Source: Alphaproteobacteria bacterium (GTDB lineage: Bacteria; Pseudomonadota; Alphaproteobacteria; Micropepsales; Micropepsaceae). From it: a stretch of 6,530 nucleotides of DNA. This document shows, in pieces, positions 1 to 6,530 of the stretch. The translations under genes were made by a program, and so were the position numbers. Below the pieces are notes generated by a model, which was not told the DNA's origin, searched no databases, and saw only the letters and a list, made by a program, of their open reading frames with translations. The stretch lies in the NCBI GenBank assembly GCA_017307315.1, contig JAFKFF010000327.1, forward strand, positions 1-6,530, given 5' to 3'. The stretch's first letter is position 1. Each line of letters opens with the position of its first letter.

Positions 1-818
1 GTTATGTGGGCGAGGACGTCGAGAACATCATCCTGAAGCTGCTGCAGGCCGCCGATTACAATGTCGAGCGCGCCCAGCGCGGCATCGTCTATATCGACGA
101 GGTCGACAAGATCTCGCGCAAGTCCGACAACCCCTCCATCACCCGCGACGTGTCGGGCGAGGGCGTGCAGCAGGCCCTGCTCAAGATCATGGAAGGCACG
201 GTCGCTTCCGTGCCGCCCCAGGGCGGGCGCAAGCATCCCCAGCAGGAATTCCTGCAGGTGGACACCACCAACATCCTTTTCATCTGCGGCGGCGCTTTTG
301 CCGGCCTGGACAAGATCATCTCGGCGCGCACCTCCGGAACCTCGATGGGCTTCGGCGCCAATGTGAAGGGGCCGGACGAGCGCAATACGGGCGAAATTCT
401 GCGCGATATCGAACCGGAAGATCTGCTGAAATTCGGCCTGATCCCCGAATTCATCGGCCGCTTGCCGGTGCTCGCCACCTTGGGCGATCTCTCGGAACAG
501 GCGCTGATCGAAATCCTCACTCGGCCCAAGAACGCGCTGGCCAAGCAATATATGCGCATGTTCGAAATGGAAGGGGTCAAGCTGCGCTTTCAGGAAGAGG
601 CGCTGCATTCCATCTCGCGCAAGGCCATCCAGCGCAAGACCGGCGCCCGTGGCCTGCGCTCGATCCTGGAAGGCATTCTGCTCGAGACCATGTTCGAGTT
701 GCCGACCCTGAACGGCGTCCAGGAAGTGGTGATCACGGCCGATGTGGTCGATGGCAAAGCCAGGCCTCTCTACACCTACTCGGACAAGGGCCAGCCCCGC
801 GAGCAGACCGCGTCTTAA
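1..818 (+). CDS. clpX: ATP-dependent protease ATP-binding subunit ClpX (partial, 5' end missing)
   Basis: ClpX is the AAA+ hexameric unfoldase that recognises tagged proteins and threads them into the ClpP peptidase in the cytosol. Reading begins mid-codon: the frame gives (G)YVG at 1-11, the pore-1 loop, so the zinc-binding domain, Walker A and roughly the first 150 residues lie upstream. Counting from Tyr at 3-5 as residue 1, visible landmarks are Walker B IVYIDE (28-33), the RKH pore loop (76-78, bases 228-236), a ClpP-docking loop reading MGF where IGF is usual (115-117, bases 345-353), the arginine finger in EFIGRLPV (R153) and the sensor-2 GARGLR near 642-659. It ends at TAA 816-818 with a full-length-type C-terminus. 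A GTG at 6-8 is an internal Val codon, not a start. ClpP is presumably just upstream. Identification is secure from near-continuous similarity to E. coli and Caulobacter ClpX as I recall them. Confidence 0.98.
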   Translation, partial: YVGEDVENIILKLLQAADYNVERAQRGIVYIDEVDKISRKSDNPSITRDVSGEGVQQALLKIMEGTVASVPPQGGRKHPQQEFLQVDTTNILFICGGAFAGLDKIISARTSGTSMGFGANVKGPDERNTGEILRDIEPEDLLKFGLIPEFIGRLPVLATLGDLSEQALIEILTRPKNALAKQYMRMFEMEGVKLRFQEEALHSISRKAIQRKTGARGLRSILEGILLETMFELPTLNGVQEVVITADVVDGKARPLYTYSDKGQPREQTAS

Positions 819-867
819 GCATCTTTCCGGATAGCGGTCGATAACATCTGTTGTTGGCTGTTCCCTG

Positions 868-887
868 GCCGGCGGAACTTCGCCGGC
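868..887 (+). other. Hairpin downstream of clpX
   Basis: A 7-bp GC stem, GCCGGCG (868-874) with CGCCGGC (881-887), closes a 6-base loop. No T-run follows, so it is not a convincing intrinsic terminator. It may be a 3'-end stabilising or Rho-associated structure of the clpX mRNA, or simply chance in GC-rich DNA. Confidence 0.35.
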
Positions 888-903
888 TATGCCATTGCGT
901 CGC

Positions 904-933
904 CTTGAATCCCGCCGCCAAGGGGCCCACTTT
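904..933 (+). promoter_or_regulatory. Candidate sigma-32 (heat-shock) promoter for lon
   Basis: CTTGAAT (904-910) is followed after 15 bases by CCCACTTT (926-933). This resembles the E. coli RpoH pattern CTTGAAA-N13-15-CCCCATNT. It also resembles the alphaproteobacterial pattern CTTG-N17-18-CYTATNT, here with N18 and 5 of 7 positions in the downstream box. A second, similar element follows: CTTG (952-955), N17, CTTTCAT (973-979). lon is a heat-shock gene in many proteobacteria, which makes this position plausible, but both elements were found by eye and have mismatches. Confidence 0.4.
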
Positions 934-982
934 AAGGCATCCGGAGTCGGCCTTGAGGGGAGTTGGGCGGCTCTTTCATGAT

Positions 983-1011
983 GGACCGTGCCGGGATCGG
1001 GCGGTCCTTTT
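983..1011 (+). terminator. Terminator-like hairpin in the clpX-lon gap
   Basis: GGACCG (983-988) pairs with CGGTCC (1002-1007), with an inner CCG/CGG pair (991-993 with 998-1000) around GGAT, and TTTT follows at 1008-1011. It could end clpX transcription. Because it stands only 22 bases before the lon RBS and downstream of the best candidate lon promoters, it would also sit inside the lon leader. Confidence 0.45.
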
Positions 1012-1014
1012 CAA

Positions 1015-1037
1015 GCCGGCGGGCTGGCCGGCAGGAG
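1015..1037 (+). promoter_or_regulatory. lon ribosome binding site with adjacent hairpin
   Basis: AGGAG at 1033-1037 lies 6 bases before the ATG at 1044 and fixes the lon start. Directly upstream, GCCGGC (1015-1020) and GCCGGC (1027-1032) can pair around a 6-base loop, so the hairpin abuts the Shine-Dalgarno sequence and could affect ribosome access. Confidence 0.7.
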
Positions 1038-1043
1038 TAGGAA

Positions 1044-3488
<2,445 letters not shown>

Positions 3489-3491
3489 GGT

Positions 3492-3522
3492 AAAAGGGCC
3501 CGGAGATATCCGGGCCCTTTTT
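3492..3522 (+). terminator. Intrinsic terminator of lon
   Basis: GGGCCCGG (3496-3503) pairs perfectly with CCGGGCCC (3510-3517), extended by A-T pairs below; a T-run occupies 3518-3522. It begins three bases after the lon stop codon. The A-run before the stem means it could also work on the opposite strand. Confidence 0.92.
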
Positions 3523-3599
3523 CTTGGGAATTGGTCCCGGCGGGGCGGTCATTTTGGCACGGATCACATCGGTCTGGCGGCGATTGGAACCCCGAAATC

Positions 3600-3619
3600 C
3601 GCCAAAAACGGCCAAAAAG
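3600..3619 (+). repeat. Short A-tract direct repeat upstream of the HU gene
   Basis: GCCAAAAAC (3601-3609) and GCCAAAAAG (3611-3619) repeat with a 10-base period. They lie about 25 bases upstream of the candidate -35 box of the HU gene. Phased A-tracts can bend DNA or act like an upstream promoter element; the role here is inference. Confidence 0.4.
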
Positions 3620-3643
3620 CCCCCGATTCCGCGACTTTTCGCC

Positions 3644-3673
3644 TTGGCAAGCCTTCCCGCCCGCCCCTAGACT
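3644..3673 (+). promoter_or_regulatory. Candidate housekeeping promoter of the HU gene
   Basis: TTGGCA (3644-3649, five of six against TTGACA) is separated by 18 bases from TAGACT (3668-3673, four of six against TATAAT). Transcription would start near 3680, leaving a leader of about 30 bases before the GTG. The strong terminator upstream means this gene needs its own promoter, which supports the call. Confidence 0.6.
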
Positions 3674-3700
3674 CCGAGGCGGCGAGACGAATCGCGCGAA

Positions 3701-3706
3701 AAGGAG
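3701..3706 (+). promoter_or_regulatory. RBS deciding the GTG start of the HU gene
   Basis: AAGGAG lies 6 bases upstream of the GTG at 3713, with no competing in-frame ATG near the conserved HU N-terminus. Confidence 0.85.
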
Positions 3707-3712
3707 CCCCTC

Positions 3713-3985
3713 GTGAACAAGAACGATCTCATCCAGAAGCTGGCCGATCATACGGGCCTGCCGAAGAATGACGCGGCCAAGGCCGTGGATGGCGTCTTCG
3801 ATCTGATCGCGGCCTCGCTCAAGGAGGGCGAAGAGGTGCGCCTCACCGGCTTTGGGGTGTTCGTGGTGGCAACCCGGGCGGGCGGCAAGGGCCGCAATCC
3901 CCAGACCGGCGAAGAGATCACCATCAAGCCGTCGCGCCAGCCCCGCTTCCGGGCCGGCAAGCAATTGAAGGATTCCCTGAACTAG
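3713..3985 (+). CDS. hupB: HU family DNA-binding protein (HU-beta type)
   Basis: HU is a small dimeric nucleoid protein that bends and compacts DNA with little sequence preference. The product is 90 residues, exactly the usual length, and starts with the typical MNKNDLI. The helical dimerisation half covers about 1-42. The beta-arm half carries the family signature GFGVFVV...R...GRNPQTG (about 46-66), including Pro63, which intercalates into DNA in HU and IHF. The C-terminus FRAGKQLKDSLN is typical of HU rather than IHF. It starts at GTG with RBS AAGGAG. Position after lon matches hupB in many proteobacteria, and E. coli HU is a Lon substrate. IHF is the alternative, but the position and C-terminus favour HU. 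Confidence 0.96.
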   Translation: MNKNDLIQKLADHTGLPKNDAAKAVDGVFDLIAASLKEGEEVRLTGFGVFVVATRAGGKGRNPQTGEEITIKPSRQPRFRAGKQLKDSLN

Positions 3986-3995
3986 GTCCTTGCGC

Positions 3996-4058
3996 GGCCC
4001 GCCGCGGGCCATGAATCCGCGAAAAACGAGACGCGGACGGCCTGTCGTGCCGGTCCGC
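3996..4058 (+). other. Two hairpins downstream of the HU gene
   Basis: GGCCC (3996-4000) pairs with GGGCC (4006-4010) around GCCGC, and GCGGAC (4033-4038) pairs with GTCCGC (4053-4058) with a further inner GGC/GCC pair. Neither is followed by a T-run, so no clear intrinsic terminator for the HU gene can be named. They may protect the 3' end of its mRNA. Confidence 0.4.
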
Positions 4059-4121
4059 CCTCATGCCTGCGGATATGACGCTCCGCTTTCGCGCATCTTT
4101 GGCGATTGTCTGGCGGTGCGT

Positions 4122-4148
4122 GGCGGCTTTCTGCCGAAAAGCGCCGAA
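4122..4148. repeat. Hairpin repeat, copy 1
   Basis: GGC-G-GCTTT (4122-4130) pairs with AAAGC-GCC (4138-4145) with one bulged G. The unit GCGGCTTT...GCCGAAAAGCGCCGAA (4123-4148) resembles 4239-4262, which reads GCGGCTTT, GCGGAAAAGC and ACCGAA, so this is an imperfect direct repeat about 116 bases apart. Confidence 0.5.
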
Positions 4149-4238
4149 GAGGCTGTCGACGGGGCGGTGATATGTTATGAGGCGCGCAGAGGCCGCGATC
4201 GCGGTGGTCGCGGTTTGCCCGTCTTCTTACTTCGTCAC

Positions 4239-4276
4239 GCGGCTTTGCGGAAAAGCACCGAATGTTTTTCCGCAAA
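4239..4276. repeat. Hairpin repeat, copy 2: 11-bp perfect palindrome just upstream of tRNA-Val
   Basis: TTTGCGGAAAA (4244-4254) is the exact reverse complement of TTTTCCGCAAA (4266-4276), with an 11-base spacer. It ends 9 bases before the tRNA. It could be an extragenic palindromic repeat, an operator, or a structure in the tRNA precursor. Extragenic palindromes with a GCGGAAAA core occur in alphaproteobacterial genomes as I recall, which favours the first option. Confidence 0.6.
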
Positions 4277-4285
4277 ACGTGTTTT

Positions 4286-4361
4286 GGGCGGTTAGCTCAG
4301 TTGGTAGGGCATGTCGTTTACACCGTTAGGGTCGGCGGTTCGAGCCCGTCACCGCCCACCA
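4286..4361 (+). tRNA. tRNA-Val (anticodon UAC)
   Basis: The 76-base cloverleaf has a perfect 7-bp acceptor stem GGGCGGT/ACCGCCC (4286-4292 with 4351-4357), D stem GCTC/GGGC (4295-4298 with 4307-4310), anticodon loop TTTACAC with TAC at 4319-4321, T stem GGCGG/CCGTC (4334-4338 with 4346-4350) around TTCGAGC, discriminator A and an encoded CCA (4359-4361). TAC reads GUA and, if modified, other Val codons. The anticodon stem is unusual: TGTCG (4312-4316) against CGTTA (4324-4328) gives two Watson-Crick pairs next to the loop, a T-T mismatch in the middle, a G-T wobble and a terminal T-A pair. The D stem also has one T-G wobble. The rest of the molecule is intact, so it is probably functional, but the stem weakness is real in this sequence. 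Confidence 0.93.
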
Positions 4362-4492
4362 GATTCATAACTCGTAAATGGTGATGCGCCCTTCCGAAAA
4401 GCCGCGCCGCGCGGCTTGCGGCCCGCATCATATGCCGCCAATATCCGGCCCGAAGAGCGGGGGCTCTGGAATGGAACCGGATTGGAACCGCG
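4362..4492. other. Spacer between tRNA-Val and the bactofilin pair
   Basis: It contains a GC hairpin with AAGCCGCG (4399-4406) pairing with CGCGGCTT (4410-4417) and no T-run. A smaller hairpin AGAGC/GCTCT (4454-4458 with 4463-4467) with a GGGG loop lies just before the bactofilin start. No clear promoter was found; TTGCGG (4416-4421) with CAATAT (4439-4444) is only a weak match. The bactofilin genes may be transcribed from here or by read-through from the tRNA. Confidence 0.45.
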
Positions 4493-4906
4493 ATGTCCGT
4501 CGCACAGGCCCGGCTGCTACTTAAACCGCCCCGCGTGGAGGGAAGCCCGAGCTTGTCCGCTTCCCGCCTGTCCAGCACCTTGACGGTGAAGGGCGATCTG
4601 GATTGCGAGGGCGCTATTCACATCTACGGCACGGTCTCGGGCATGGTGACCGCCGATCGGCTGGTGGTGGAAGCCGGCGGTTCGCTCGACGGCGATGTCG
4701 TCGCCCGCGATGTGCATATCGAAGGCCGCATGACCGGCCGAATCTTCGCCCTCAACGTCACCCTGGAAAGCGCCGCCGAAGTCAGTGGCCGGATCTTCCA
4801 CAACACCATTTCGGTGGCCAAGGGCGCGCGGATAGACGCGCGCATGCCCTGGCGCCCGCCCAGTTATTTTGAAACGCTCGAACAACTCCCGGAGGTCAGG
4901 CAATGA
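4493..4906 (+). CDS. Bactofilin family protein (polymer-forming cytoskeletal), short divergent type
   Basis: Bactofilins are nucleotide-independent filament formers with a right-handed beta-helix core; they position cell-wall and polarity proteins. The 137-residue product has a short N-terminal tail (1-21) and a beta-helix core at about 22-117 made of repeated strands with Gly turns, such as LTVKGDLDCEGAIHIYGTVSG, whose second half matches the canonical bactofilin IRIDGTVEG. The C-terminal tail (about 118-137) contains PWRPPSYFE and is not part of the repeat. The ATG at 4493 has only a weak GGAA (4484-4487) as RBS; in-frame ATG or GTG starts upstream were not seen. Its stop overlaps the start of the next bactofilin gene, indicating translational coupling and co-expression. 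No M23 peptidase gene, a frequent bactofilin neighbour, is in view. Confidence 0.85.
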   Translation: MSVAQARLLLKPPRVEGSPSLSASRLSSTLTVKGDLDCEGAIHIYGTVSGMVTADRLVVEAGGSLDGDVVARDVHIEGRMTGRIFALNVTLESAAEVSGRIFHNTISVAKGARIDARMPWRPPSYFETLEQLPEVRQ

Positions 4907-5415
4907 GCATGTTCAATCGCAATGAGAAGGATACCGGGGCAGGCACTGCCGTGGGCGAGAAGCCGGGCGATGCCTCCGCATCGGTCGCGGCCGCGCCCAA
5001 GCCTGTTCAGCCGCCGCTTCAGCCCGTCGTCCAGCCGGCTCCCGAGCCGGCGCCCGTGCGCAGCGGCAATGCAGGACCTTCGGTCATCAGCAAGGCGCTG
5101 AAGATCACCGGCCAACTGGAAAGCACCGAGGACATCCGCATCGATGGCGAAGTCGAAGGCGATATCCATGGCGTCTCTGTCACTGTCGGTAACGGCGCCA
5201 AGGTGAAGGGTTCGGTCTACGGCCAGTCGGTCGAATTGTCGGGCACGATCGAAGGCAAGATCGAAGCCAAGAAGGTCGTTCTCACCAGCACCGCGCACAT
5301 GGCAGGCGATGTGATCCATCAGGACATCAAGATCGAATCGGGCGCCTATATCGACGGCCATTGCCGGCCCGGCACCAACAAGCTGGACAGCAAACCCGCG
5401 GGCAAGCCGAACTGA
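4903..5415 (+). CDS. Bactofilin family protein (polymer-forming cytoskeletal), canonical type
   Basis: The 170-residue product has a disordered N-terminal segment rich in Ala, Pro and Val (about 20-58), a canonical bactofilin core (about 59-156) and a short polar tail. The core shows the expected ladder: ISKALKITGQLESTEDIRID (62-81), GEVEGDI, VTVGNGAKVKGSV, VELSGTIEGKI, VVLTSTAHMAGDV and IKIESGAYIDGHC, each rung about 17-20 residues. There is no signal peptide or transmembrane segment, as expected for a cytosolic or membrane-associated scaffold. GGAGG (4891-4895) lies 7 bases before the ATG at 4903, which overlaps the upstream stop as ATGA. A second in-frame ATG at 4909 is possible, giving MFNRNEK, but its spacing is worse. 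A strong terminator follows. The pair is likely to form filaments together or in sequence. Confidence 0.95.
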   Translation: MSMFNRNEKDTGAGTAVGEKPGDASASVAAAPKPVQPPLQPVVQPAPEPAPVRSGNAGPSVISKALKITGQLESTEDIRIDGEVEGDIHGVSVTVGNGAKVKGSVYGQSVELSGTIEGKIEAKKVVLTSTAHMAGDVIHQDIKIESGAYIDGHCRPGTNKLDSKPAGKPN

Positions 5416-5434
5416 GGCGCGTCGCGTAAAGAAG

Positions 5435-5464
5435 AAAAGCCCGGCTTGCGCCGGGCTTTTTTTT
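5435..5464. terminator. Bidirectional intrinsic terminator between convergent genes
   Basis: AGCCCGGC (5438-5445) pairs perfectly with GCCGGGCT (5450-5457) around TTGC. On the plus strand eight T follow (5457-5464), ending the bactofilin operon. On the minus strand the A-run at 5435-5438 becomes TTTT, ending the GFA gene. The T-run overlaps the TAA stop of the minus-strand gene (5463-5465). Confidence 0.93.
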
Positions 5465-5885
5465 ATTCCGGCATCATCTCGCCGGATCCGCCGAATTCGG
5501 CGGGGAAATCCTTCAGCTTGGGAAGGCCGTCGCGGATGCGCAGCACGGTCTCGCCGTAATTGACATGCACACCCGGCGCGAACTCCAAAGTCGGGATGGT
5601 CGCACTGAACACATCGACCAGTCCCAGCGGCGGATGGTTGGTCATCAGGTGCCCACCGCATTTGGCGCAATATTGTCGCTGGCTGAGCGGGGTCTTTTGA
5701 AACGTCGCGACGTGTTCGGCGCCCTTGACGATCTTGACCGCTTCCGGCTTCCAGAGGCTGAAGGCATTTACCGGTCCGCCGGACCAGGACCGGCAAGAGC
5801 GGCAATGGCAATAACCCATCGCTTCCGGTTGGCCGGTCACTTCCAGTTCGACGGCTCCGCAGAAACATGTTCCGGCATGACTCAT
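5463..5885 (-). CDS. GFA family protein (glutathione-dependent formaldehyde-activating enzyme-like)
   Basis: GFA-family proteins (Mss4-like fold) bind zinc through conserved cysteines; the founding member condenses formaldehyde with glutathione, but most members have no known substrate. The 140-residue product shows the whole motif set: CFCGAVELEV (C7, C9), YCHCRSCR (C26, C28, C31) and YCAKCGGH (C73, C76). Length is typical. The start at 5885 is chosen because the family domain begins at once and AGGGGA (5896-5891 on the minus strand) lies 5 bases upstream. The same frame stays open far upstream, but that extension overlaps another gene's coding region and has no family similarity. A candidate promoter lies upstream. 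Substrate cannot be assigned, so a formaldehyde role should not be assumed. Confidence 0.93.
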   Translation of the reverse strand: MSHAGTCFCGAVELEVTGQPEAMGYCHCRSCRSWSGGPVNAFSLWKPEAVKIVKGAEHVATFQKTPLSQRQYCAKCGGHLMTNHPPLGLVDVFSATIPTLEFAPGVHVNYGETVLRIRDGLPKLKDFPAEFGGSGEMMPE

Positions 5886-5913
5886 CTGTTTCCCCTGTTC
5901 GTGGCCACCGCGC

Positions 5914-5944
5914 ATTGTAGGGGGCAGGCGCGACCGATATTCAA
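5914..5944 (-). promoter_or_regulatory. Candidate promoter of the GFA gene
   Basis: On the minus strand TTGAAT (5944-5939) is followed after 19 bases by TACAAT (5919-5914), a five-of-six -10 box. Transcription would start near 5907, about 20 bases before the ATG. The spacer is longer than the usual 17, so the -10 is the stronger part of the call. Confidence 0.45.
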
Positions 5945-5959
5945 TGGCACCGGTCGAAT

Positions 5960-5974
5960 GGGCGCCATGCGCCC
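5960..5974. other. Small hairpin between the two minus-strand genes
   Basis: GGGCGC (5960-5965) pairs with GCGCCC (5969-5974) around a 3-base loop. No T-run follows on the minus strand, so it is a weak candidate for the 3' end of the upstream gene. Confidence 0.3.
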
Positions 5975-6024
5975 GCCATGAAGGAACGCCGCCAGCGATT
6001 TTGACCGGGCGTGCTTTCCTTAGG

Positions 6025-6530
6025 TCAGTATCCGTTGCCCAGCCCGTCGCGGGCATTATAGCCACGCCAGGGATCGAGGCGCGCCCGCTCGCTTTCGAGT
6101 CGTTCGCGGTCCTGCCACAGTGGCGCATGAGGCGGAGGCGCGCCCGCATGGGCCGGTCCTTGATCCGGCGGCCAGGCACCGGCTTGGGAAGCGCCGTATT
6201 GGGGACCATAGCGGTCGTACCAGGCGCGATAGCGCTCAAGCCATTCGCGATAGACGCATGCTTCGCCGCACCGCTCTTCCCCGAAAGCGGGGAAGCCGGA
6301 AGACAGGTTTTCCGACGCCGTCCGCCGCTCGCGATAGGCGTCATGCGCGTCACGGCCGTGGTCCTTCCATGACCGGGGCGGAAGAGGAATCCCGGCATAG
6401 GCGCGGGCAGGGCGCCGGGCCGTCCGCCGCGGCGCCGAAGGCGCTTTCCGGGCCGTTTTTTGGGGGGATTGCTTTGCGGCGGCTGCCGGCCGAGGGGCCG
6501 CGCCCGACCCGGCCTTGGGCGGCTCGGGGC
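6025..6530 (-). CDS. Uncharacterised protein, C-terminal part (start lies beyond the window)
   Basis: The minus-strand frame that stops at TGA 6027-6025 is open to the window edge, giving at least 167 residues with no ATG, GTG or TTG inside, so the start must lie past 6530. I do not recognise the family. The visible part begins with an Ala/Pro/Lys/Arg-rich, probably disordered and basic stretch (1-43, for example KTARKAPSAPRRTARRPARA). A more ordinary region follows with C87 and C91 in ERCGEACVYREW, then an aromatic, charged stretch LERYRAWYDRYGPQYG (97-112). A Pro/Gly/Ala/His linker spans about 113-136. The C-terminus is charged and includes LWQDRERLESERARLDPW (137-154) and ends GLGNGY. Codon third positions are mostly G or C, and the aromatic and acidic-basic pattern is more protein-like than the competing frames. 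The gene ends 139 bases before the GFA start. Whether it is expressed is inference. Confidence 0.6.
   Translation of the reverse strand, partial: PEPPKAGSGAAPRPAAAAKQSPQKTARKAPSAPRRTARRPARAYAGIPLPPRSWKDHGRDAHDAYRERRTASENLSSGFPAFGEERCGEACVYREWLERYRAWYDRYGPQYGASQAGAWPPDQGPAHAGAPPPHAPLWQDRERLESERARLDPWRGYNARDGLGNGY

Larger units (their letters stand above)
4059..4285. other. Non-coding stretch before the tRNA
   Basis: Together with 3986-4058 this makes about 300 bases without a credible gene. Open frames here are arginine-rich, lack an RBS and one runs into the tRNA, so they look like GC-rich noise. The stretch does hold two related hairpin elements, listed separately. I find no convincing -35/-10 pair for the tRNA, although one must exist here or transcription must continue from the HU gene. 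Confidence 0.6.

Noticed and set aside
3531..3716. Plus-strand frame of 61 codons before the HU gene
   Set aside because: It starts at a TTG without an RBS just after the lon terminator, and covers the HU promoter and RBS.
3990..4295. Plus and minus frames of about 100 codons between the HU gene and the tRNA
   Set aside because: Both are Arg-rich with no RBS or family; the plus frame runs into the tRNA and the minus frame overlaps the HU stop.
4286..4492. tRNA-Val as an integration site for a mobile element
   Set aside because: Genomic islands often enter at tRNA genes, but no integrase, no repeated tRNA 3' end and no change of gene type is visible; bactofilins are ordinary chromosomal genes.
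4318..4578. Minus-strand frame ending in GDGLEPPTLTV
   Set aside because: The C-terminus is the antisense translation of the tRNA-Val, a well-known false protein call. It also overlaps the bactofilin start.
4864..5868. Minus-strand frame of 334 codons across the second bactofilin and the GFA gene
   Set aside because: It crosses a strong terminator and the GFA gene in another frame, and is the antisense of a certain bactofilin.
5944..6372. Plus-strand frame of 142 codons opposite the right-hand gene
   Set aside because: It is the exact-codon antisense of the 6025-6530 frame. It is full of Arg, Ala and Pro, has no RBS, and starts inside the GFA promoter region.
5886..6398. N-terminal extension of the GFA protein to 311 residues
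   Set aside because: The extension has no GFA similarity, overlaps the better minus-strand frame at 6025-6530 and skips a good RBS and start at 5885.

Overview
The window looks like a stretch of chromosome from a GC-rich alphaproteobacterium. The evidence is the clpX-lon-HU-tRNA-Val order, alphaproteobacterial-type ClpX, Lon and HU sequences, a tandem bactofilin pair and a GFA-family protein. The order or genus cannot be fixed from sequence reading alone. No insertion sequence, integrase, phage gene, CRISPR array or plasmid signal is visible.

Layout. 1-818 is the 3' two thirds of clpX; the window opens inside the codons of the GYVG pore loop. 819-1043 is a leader and spacer with candidate heat-shock promoter elements and two hairpins. 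1044-3488 is a complete lon, closed by a textbook terminator. 3523-3712 carries the promoter and RBS of a small HU gene (3713-3985, GTG start). 3986-4285 has no credible gene but holds several hairpins. 4286-4361 is tRNA-Val(UAC), with an imperfect anticodon stem. After a 131-base spacer come two bactofilin genes (4493-4906 and 4903-5415) that overlap by ATGA and end at a strong, probably bidirectional terminator. On the minus strand, converging on that terminator, lies a 140-residue GFA-family zinc-binding protein (5463-5885). Upstream of it is the 3' part of an unrecognised minus-strand gene (6025-6530) that runs off the window and has no start codon inside it.

How the genes work together. 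ClpX (the unfoldase of ClpXP) and Lon are the two main cytosolic ATP-dependent quality-control proteases. Their adjacency to HU is a conserved proteobacterial arrangement, and HU is a known Lon substrate in E. coli. The bactofilin pair probably makes cytoskeletal filaments or a mixed polymer; the usual M23 peptidase partner is not in view. The GFA protein and the partial gene form a separate minus-strand block.

Nothing here is a clearly new multi-gene system. The points most worth a second look are the irregular tRNA-Val, the family of related hairpins around it, the lon leader, the divergent bactofilin pair and the uncharacterised gene at the right edge.
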